From the NCBI RefSeq assembly GCF_000374085.1, contig NZ_KB893592.1:62001-126000 (forward strand): a DNA stretch of 64,000 bases. Direction: 5' to 3'. The position numbers were made by a program, and so were the translations under genes. The notes under the pieces were generated by a model, which was not told the DNA's origin, did no database searches, and worked only from the letters and a program-made list of their open reading frames with translations. Shown here one piece after another: positions 59,944 to 64,000 of the stretch (position 1 is the stretch's first letter; every line of letters begins with the position of its first letter). Source of the DNA: Spirosoma spitsbergense DSM 19989 (GTDB lineage Bacteria; Bacteroidota; Bacteroidia; Cytophagales; Spirosomataceae).

Positions 59944-60035
59944 ACAGTATGCATGCATACCATATTATTGGGGCAATTTCTTACCTTTACTACAGTCAAC
60001 ATAACTAAATTTTTAACTACCCCAACGCAATTCAA

Positions 60036-61205
60036 ATGGCAACAGCAATATCAGAGCTACAGGGTTTGAATTTTAACTTATCGGAAGAGCATAGGGCTGT
60101 GCAGGAGGCTGCCCGCGATTTCGCGCAGAATGAACTGCTACCCGGTATCGTGGAGCGCGACAATGAAGCGCGTTTCCCTGCCGAACAAGTTAAGCGCATG
60201 GGCGAATTGGGCTTTATGGGCATGATGGTTCCGCCTGAATACGGTGGAGGAGGAATGGATACCGTTTCTTACGTGCTGGCTATGGAAGAAATCTCAAAAA
60301 TTGACGCTTCGGCATCGGTCGTAATGTCGGTCAATAATTCGCTGGTTTGCTATGGTATTGAAGCCTTTGGAACGGAAGACCAAAAACAGACGTACCTGAC
60401 CCGGCTTGCTTCCGGCGAAACAATCGGTGCCTTTTGTCTGTCAGAGCCTGAGGCCGGTTCCGATGCAACCTCGCAGGCCACTACTGCCGACGATAAAGGC
60501 GATTATTATCTGGTGAACGGCACCAAGAACTGGATCACGAACGGGGGTACATCGGGCATTTGTCTGGTTATTGCCCAAACCGACCGACAAAAAGGCCATC
60601 GGGGTATTAATTGTCTGATTGTGGAAAAAGGAACTCCCGGTTTCGTGGTTGGCAAAAAAGAAGATAAAATGGGAATTCGGGCTTCTGATACCCATTCGCT
60701 GCTATTTACCGATGTGAAAGTACCCAAAGAGAACCGGATTGGTGACGATGGATTTGGCTTCAAATTCGCTATGTCTACCTTAAATGGCGGTCGTATCGGT
60801 ATTGCTGCCCAGGCCCTCGGCATTGCCGCCGGTGCATACGAACTATCCCTCAAATACAGTCAGGAAAGAAAAGCGTTTGGCAAGCAAATATTTGACCATC
60901 AGGCCATTCAGTTCAAATTAGCCGAGATGGTTACTAAAATTGAAGCCGCCCGACTACTGGTCTATAAAGCTGCCCGACTTAAAGATGAAAATAAAGATTA
61001 TGTGCAAGCCGCAGCTATGGCCAAGTTATTTGCCTCCGATGTGGCTATGTGGGCTACTACCGAAGCGGTGCAGATCCACGGCGGATATGGCTATGTAAAA
61101 GAGTTCCACGTAGAACGATTAATGCGCGATGCAAAGATTACCCAGATTTATGAAGGTACGTCCGAAATCCAAAAATTAGTGATAGCCCGGGAGCTCATTC
61201 GATAG
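60036..61205 (+). CDS. Short-chain acyl-CoA dehydrogenase
   Basis: 389 residues, full length. Family marks include FCLSEPEAGSDATSQATTAD, the FAD region NWITNGGTSGICLVIAQTDR, YSQERKAFGKQIFDHQAIQF, and the catalytic-Glu motif QIYEGTSEIQKLVIAREL. It oxidises acyl-CoA to trans-2-enoyl-CoA, passing electrons to ETF. A strong terminator follows. Confidence 0.95.
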   Translation: MATAISELQGLNFNLSEEHRAVQEAARDFAQNELLPGIVERDNEARFPAEQVKRMGELGFMGMMVPPEYGGGGMDTVSYVLAMEEISKIDASASVVMSVNNSLVCYGIEAFGTEDQKQTYLTRLASGETIGAFCLSEPEAGSDATSQATTADDKGDYYLVNGTKNWITNGGTSGICLVIAQTDRQKGHRGINCLIVEKGTPGFVVGKKEDKMGIRASDTHSLLFTDVKVPKENRIGDDGFGFKFAMSTLNGGRIGIAAQALGIAAGAYELSLKYSQERKAFGKQIFDHQAIQFKLAEMVTKIEAARLLVYKAARLKDENKDYVQAAAMAKLFASDVAMWATTEAVQIHGGYGYVKEFHVERLMRDAKITQIYEGTSEIQKLVIARELIR

Positions 61206-61240
61206 TGGTTATTAGGCTGAAATAGAATTATTCTACCTAG

Positions 61241-61278
61241 ATAATGCGTGTTCATAGTGAATACGCATTATTTTTTTT
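61241..61278 (+). terminator. Terminator of the acyl-CoA dehydrogenase gene
   Basis: ATAATGCGT and ACGCATTAT with an inner TTCA/TGAA pair, followed by eight T. 36 nt past the stop codon. Confidence 0.92.
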
Positions 61279-61282
61279 ATTC

Positions 61283-61331
61283 TTTGGAAACTTTTATTCT
61301 TGTATTAGTTTTGTACAAATTATTAGTTTTG
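61283..61331 (+). promoter_or_regulatory. Tandem promoters on an 18-bp direct repeat before the AraC gene
   Basis: Two back-to-back 18-bp units (61303-61320 and 61321-61338, TATTAGTTTTGTACAAAT form, 16 of 18 identical by hand) each contain TAGTTTTG, an exact TAnnTTTG element, preceded at 19 and 21 nt by TTG. Each unit also holds TTGTACAA or TTGTGCAA, so a regulator could bind both. Confidence 0.6.
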
Positions 61332-61378
61332 TGCAACTTTACGCATAATTCAAAATCGAGAACACACTCCTTTCAGCT

Positions 61379-62305
61379 ATGGAAGACTATAATAAAATAA
61401 TCGAATCCCTAGGCGTGAAGTTTATCAAAGCCCGTAACATCCGGATTTTGCAACCGATCACGATCAAAAATTTCTACGATGTCGAGAACACGCTGCTGAT
61501 CCTGTATAATGGCGAGGTTTCCATCGGTGATGAAAAAATAAAAGTGGATGTAGGCGATATGCTTTTCATTCCGGGTGGAAAACATGTAACGGTTACCTAT
61601 GGTGATCCATCGAAACCGAAGGTAGTTTCGAATGAGGAATTTATGACTCATCGCGAATCCTACTGGGAAGGAAACCACGATCCTAAATTGATTGGGCACC
61701 TGCCTAATTCGTTTGGCTACGTGTCCTTTGAGGCTAAAGTGTTTGATTCCGTCAATTTTTTCAACTCACTCGATGTTCCGCCCTTTATCATCAAGCGGGA
61801 AGAGCATCTGGCAACTACCATTGATCAGATACTGGCGGAAGATATGACTGATCTGGCCGGAAAAGGGAGAATTATTAAGATTAAAACGGAAGAGATTGTT
61901 ATTGAGGTTGTTCGGTATATTCTTAAAAATCACCTGTTTGTCGAGCAACTGGTAACCAATAGCACGTACTTCAAAGACCCCCGTCTGATTGATATTTTCG
62001 CTTACATCAAGGAAAACATCGGCGGAGACCTTTCTAATAAAGTGTTGGCCAACGTAGCAAACGTTTCGGAAGATTACGTAGGACAGTACTTTAAGATGCT
62101 AACGGGCATCAATCCCCAGGATTATATCGAGTATCAGCGCATGGAAGCGGCTGTGGGTTTATTGCGCACGAGCAAAAAGAGCATTCGGGCTATCGGTTCC
62201 GAGGTTGGTTATAAAGACACGGCCTACTTCTGTCGCCGGTTTAAGATGATGTTTGGTATTCCGGCCGGGAAAATGCGCCGTCGGGAGTCACTAATGAACG
62301 TATAA
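61379..62305 (+). CDS. AraC-family regulator
   Basis: 308 residues. Cupin-like N-terminus (YNGEVSIGDEKIKVDVGDML, FIPGGKHVTVTYG), middle linker, and C-terminal HTH pair (NKVLANVANVSEDYVGQYFK, MLTGINPQDYIEYQRMEAAV, IRAIGSEVGYKDTAYFCRRF). The signal is unknown. It is monocistronic, with tandem promoters and its own terminator, which suggests self-regulation of a distant target set (inference). Confidence 0.92.
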   Translation: MEDYNKIIESLGVKFIKARNIRILQPITIKNFYDVENTLLILYNGEVSIGDEKIKVDVGDMLFIPGGKHVTVTYGDPSKPKVVSNEEFMTHRESYWEGNHDPKLIGHLPNSFGYVSFEAKVFDSVNFFNSLDVPPFIIKREEHLATTIDQILAEDMTDLAGKGRIIKIKTEEIVIEVVRYILKNHLFVEQLVTNSTYFKDPRLIDIFAYIKENIGGDLSNKVLANVANVSEDYVGQYFKMLTGINPQDYIEYQRMEAAVGLLRTSKKSIRAIGSEVGYKDTAYFCRRFKMMFGIPAGKMRRRESLMNV

Positions 62306-62311
62306 CAAGCG

Positions 62312-62399
62312 TTGTAAATCGAAAAAGCCATAAGGGGCTTGACGCACGAAGATCACCTTCGCCATGCGTTAAGCCCCTTATGGCTTTTTCGATTTACAA
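62312..62399. terminator. Bidirectional terminator between AraC and TonB-C genes
   Basis: Perfect 29-bp stem (62312-62340 with 62371-62399), and the loop itself can pair (ACGCACGAAG with CTTCGCCATGCGT). A5/T5 runs near the outer end serve both directions. Confidence 0.9.
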
Positions 62400-62406
62400 T
62401 TTATCT

Positions 62407-62844
62407 TCACTGCATATTTACCTCAACGGGTAGTGTATAAAACACGGGGACGGGTTTTCCAGCAACTCTGCCCGGAGTCCAGCGGGGCATTTTCTCAACT
62501 GCTACGATAATATTGGCCATAAAGGCTTCCATACCTTTACGCATTTTTCCCTCAATTGGTTGGGCTACTATTCGGGGATCATGTACATAACCAAGTTCAT
62601 CAATAATGAATTTAGCCGCTATTGGGCCTGCATTATAGTTTTTTCGAACCAGTGCACCGGGAACGCGGATATTTTCGGCCAGATAGCGGCTCAAGGCAAC
62701 GGTACCGCCCGGAAATTCAGGTTCCTGTTCAACAACGGTATATACTTTCCCCTTAGTTATCTGAGCAACTATGTCTGGGCTAAAACCAGGCCATAAGAAT
62801 GAGCCTACCAGCAGAAACAGGAAAGATAGCAAAGAGCGTTTCAT
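62407..62844 (-). CDS. TonB C-terminal-like periplasmic protein
   Basis: 145 residues with a signal sequence (first 28 residues) and a TonB-C-like domain: EPEFPGGTVALSRYLAENIR, AAKFIIDELGYVHDPRIV, MPRWTPGRVAGKPVPVFYTL. It lacks the membrane-spanning, Pro-rich arm of true TonB, so it is not an energy transducer by itself. Adjacent to the prenyltransferase gene (3 bp) and possibly co-transcribed. Confidence 0.85.
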   Translation of the reverse strand: MKRSLLSFLFLLVGSFLWPGFSPDIVAQITKGKVYTVVEQEPEFPGGTVALSRYLAENIRVPGALVRKNYNAGPIAAKFIIDELGYVHDPRIVAQPIEGKMRKGMEAFMANIIVAVEKMPRWTPGRVAGKPVPVFYTLPVEVNMQ

Positions 62845-62847
62845 GGG

Positions 62848-63657
62848 CTAAACACGTACAATTGATTGATTAAACTCCCGAACAACGGTTGATAACTGCG
62901 GTAACAAATCCGGGTCCTGTTCAATACCATTACCAACAACAATCATATCGGCACCCGCTTTAAAGGCTTCATACGCTTTTTCGCCTGTACGTATACCGCC
63001 ACCAACAATAACGGGTAGGTCGACGGCAGCACGAACAGCGGTAATCATGTCGGGTGAAACAGACCGACGTGCCCCGCTTCCAGCATCCAGATATATCAAT
63101 TTAAGTCCCAGCATTTCGCCAGCCATAGCCGTACAGGCAGCCACTCCGGGTTTATCATGGGGAATAGGCATTGTACCACTAACATACGAAACCGTCGTTT
63201 GCGTACCACTATCGACCAGCATGTAGCCCGTAGGCAAAATTTCCAATCCACTTCTCTTGAGTAAAGGGGCGGCAATAACGTGCTGACCAATCAAGAATTC
63301 AGGATTTCGCCCTGAAATGAGTGAGAGAAACAGAATGGCGTCGGCAGAGGGTTCTATATGGAGTGGATTACCAGGAAACAGAATAACAGGTATATCGGTT
63401 TGACGACGAACGGCGGCAATAACTTCTTTATGCACATAGTCGGTTACCAGACTTCCACCCACCAGGAAAAAATCAACCGGGTACTCCGTTGTTTGATCAA
63501 GCAGATCGCCCAGTGCTCTTTGTCCGATTTTGTCTGGATCGAGCAAAACAGCCAGCGCTTTCCAACCAGACAGCCTGTTATTACGAAGTATAGTCAACAG
63601 GCTCGGTTGGTGCCTTTTCGTGGTATTCGGTTGGTTGGGCAGTTGGATTGATGGCAT
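62848..63657 (-). CDS. Geranylgeranylglyceryl/heptaprenylglyceryl phosphate synthase
   Basis: 269 residues of the PcrB/GGGPS TIM-barrel family: ALAVLLDPDKIGQ, FFLVGGSLVTDY, IPVILFPGNPLHIEPSADAI, ISGRNPEFLIGQHVIAA, YLDAGSGARRSVSPDMI, DLPVIVGGGIRTGEKAYEAF. It joins an isoprenyl chain to sn-glycerol-1-phosphate, the archaeal-type ether lipid step, known also from Bacteroidota. The ATG at 63657 makes a 77-bp overlap with the upstream gene; a TTG near residue 20 would cut this to about 15 bp. Confidence 0.92.
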   Translation of the reverse strand: MPSIQLPNQPNTTKRHQPSLLTILRNNRLSGWKALAVLLDPDKIGQRALGDLLDQTTEYPVDFFLVGGSLVTDYVHKEVIAAVRRQTDIPVILFPGNPLHIEPSADAILFLSLISGRNPEFLIGQHVIAAPLLKRSGLEILPTGYMLVDSGTQTTVSYVSGTMPIPHDKPGVAACTAMAGEMLGLKLIYLDAGSGARRSVSPDMITAVRAAVDLPVIVGGGIRTGEKAYEAFKAGADMIVVGNGIEQDPDLLPQLSTVVREFNQSIVRV

Positions 63658-64000
63658 TATTCGTACGGATGCGGGCTAAAAATCCGGTTAGCTGTTCGCG
63701 GGCAATGTTCGTTAAGACTGACGTAATAAGTCCACTGATCAAGCCACTGGCGGCAGCCGATTTCTTTATTTCTTTCGTCTGCTTTTTGTCGGCTTTTCCT
63801 CTTGGTGTCTCTGGAACTGACTCGTCATCTTCGTCATCATCATTTCCGGCAACATTTTTCCACTTATCACCTTCCGGTTCGCCGTATTTCTCCGCATACC
63901 GGTATTCATCAGACTTAGGAAGCACGGTATTAACAACCAAATATACGGCTAAAGCAGCACCTGCAACAAATGCGGCTGATTTACCCACTTCCGTTGCACC
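63581..64000 (-). CDS. Small membrane protein (5' end beyond the window)
   Basis: The frame is open to the right edge; 140 codons are visible (stop at 63581), and a GTG at 63988 is a possible but not compelling start. It has a hydrophobic segment (SAAFVAGAALAVYLVVNTVL), an acidic low-complexity stretch (GNDDDEDDESVPETPRG), a Lys-rich part, then a Gly/Ala/Leu segment (AAASGLISGLITSVLTNIAR) and a polar tail. No family recognised. It overlaps the GGGPS start, so the two are coupled. Confidence 0.7.
   Translation of the reverse strand, partial: GATEVGKSAAFVAGAALAVYLVVNTVLPKSDEYRYAEKYGEPEGDKWKNVAGNDDDEDDESVPETPRGKADKKQTKEIKKSAAASGLISGLITSVLTNIAREQLTGFLARIRTNNAINPTAQPTEYHEKAPTEPVDYTS

Overview
The window looks like chromosome of a Bacteroidota bacterium of the order Cytophagales, most like Spirosoma and relatives (inference). 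The signs are a PorP/SprF-family protein beside a giant protein with a gliding/type IX (T9SS) type B sorting domain, a second T9SS cargo protein, a bacterial geranylgeranylglyceryl phosphate synthase, promoters of the Bacteroidota form TTG-N17-21-TAnnTTTG, and many sugar and plant-polymer enzymes. Housekeeping genes (pdxA, yicC, era, der, ruvB, ettA, serS, lysC, ribH, metB, initiator tRNA) are interleaved with accessory clusters. I see no insertion sequence, prophage or CRISPR array.

Layout. 1-5.4 kb: IPT/TIG surface protein (5' cut by the window edge), a 2-hydroxyacid dehydrogenase, pdxA with a long repetitive disordered N-terminus, and yicC. 5.4-7.6 kb: a three-gene islet, all on the minus strand, encoding a GT60-type GlcNAc transferase, a prolyl-4-hydroxylase-like 2OG-Fe(II) oxygenase and a 93-aa protein with a PPPPGP tract. 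It is bracketed by a 189-bp direct repeat of the yicC 3' end. This is the most exciting part: it resembles a compact hydroxyproline-glycosylation system with its own candidate substrate, and it carries the scar of its insertion. 7.6-10.8 kb: acetyltransferase, pseudaminic acid synthase and flippase (surface nonulosonate). 10.9-18.6 kb: soluble sugar dehydrogenase-like beta-propeller, DUF1080/PA14 protein, CsaA, propeller-plastocyanin fusion, and two poorly known proteins. 18.7-23 kb: initiator tRNA, era, der, a small HTH regulator and ruvB. 23.1-28.1 kb: the T9SS cargo and PorP/SprF pair.

28.2-42.7 kb: thirteen closely packed minus-strand genes headed by an AraC regulator. They encode an alpha-L-rhamnosidase (GH106), two esterases (one frameshifted at a run of nine C), an extradiol ring-cleavage dioxygenase, an alpha/beta hydrolase, a histidinol-dehydrogenase homologue, an SDR, a fumarylacetoacetase-type hydrolase, a small monooxygenase, a cyclase-family hydrolase, a flavin monooxygenase and a membrane protein. 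Together they suggest breakdown of a plant phenolic glycoside: sugar and ester removal, ring hydroxylation, meta-cleavage and hydrolysis (inference).

42.8-64 kb: ettA, a DUF349 protein, serS preceded by a HEPN/MNT toxin-antitoxin pair 5 nt upstream, lysC, ribH, a TPR membrane protein, a TPP riboswitch driving a TonB-dependent receptor (probably thiamine-related), a T9SS-sorted sugar dehydrogenase, metB, a VTT membrane protein, an alpha/beta hydrolase, a MaoC hydratase, an acyl-CoA dehydrogenase, an AraC regulator with tandem promoters, a TonB-C protein, the prenyltransferase and a membrane protein cut by the right edge. Intergenic DNA holds many perfect hairpin terminators and three families of palindromic repeats.
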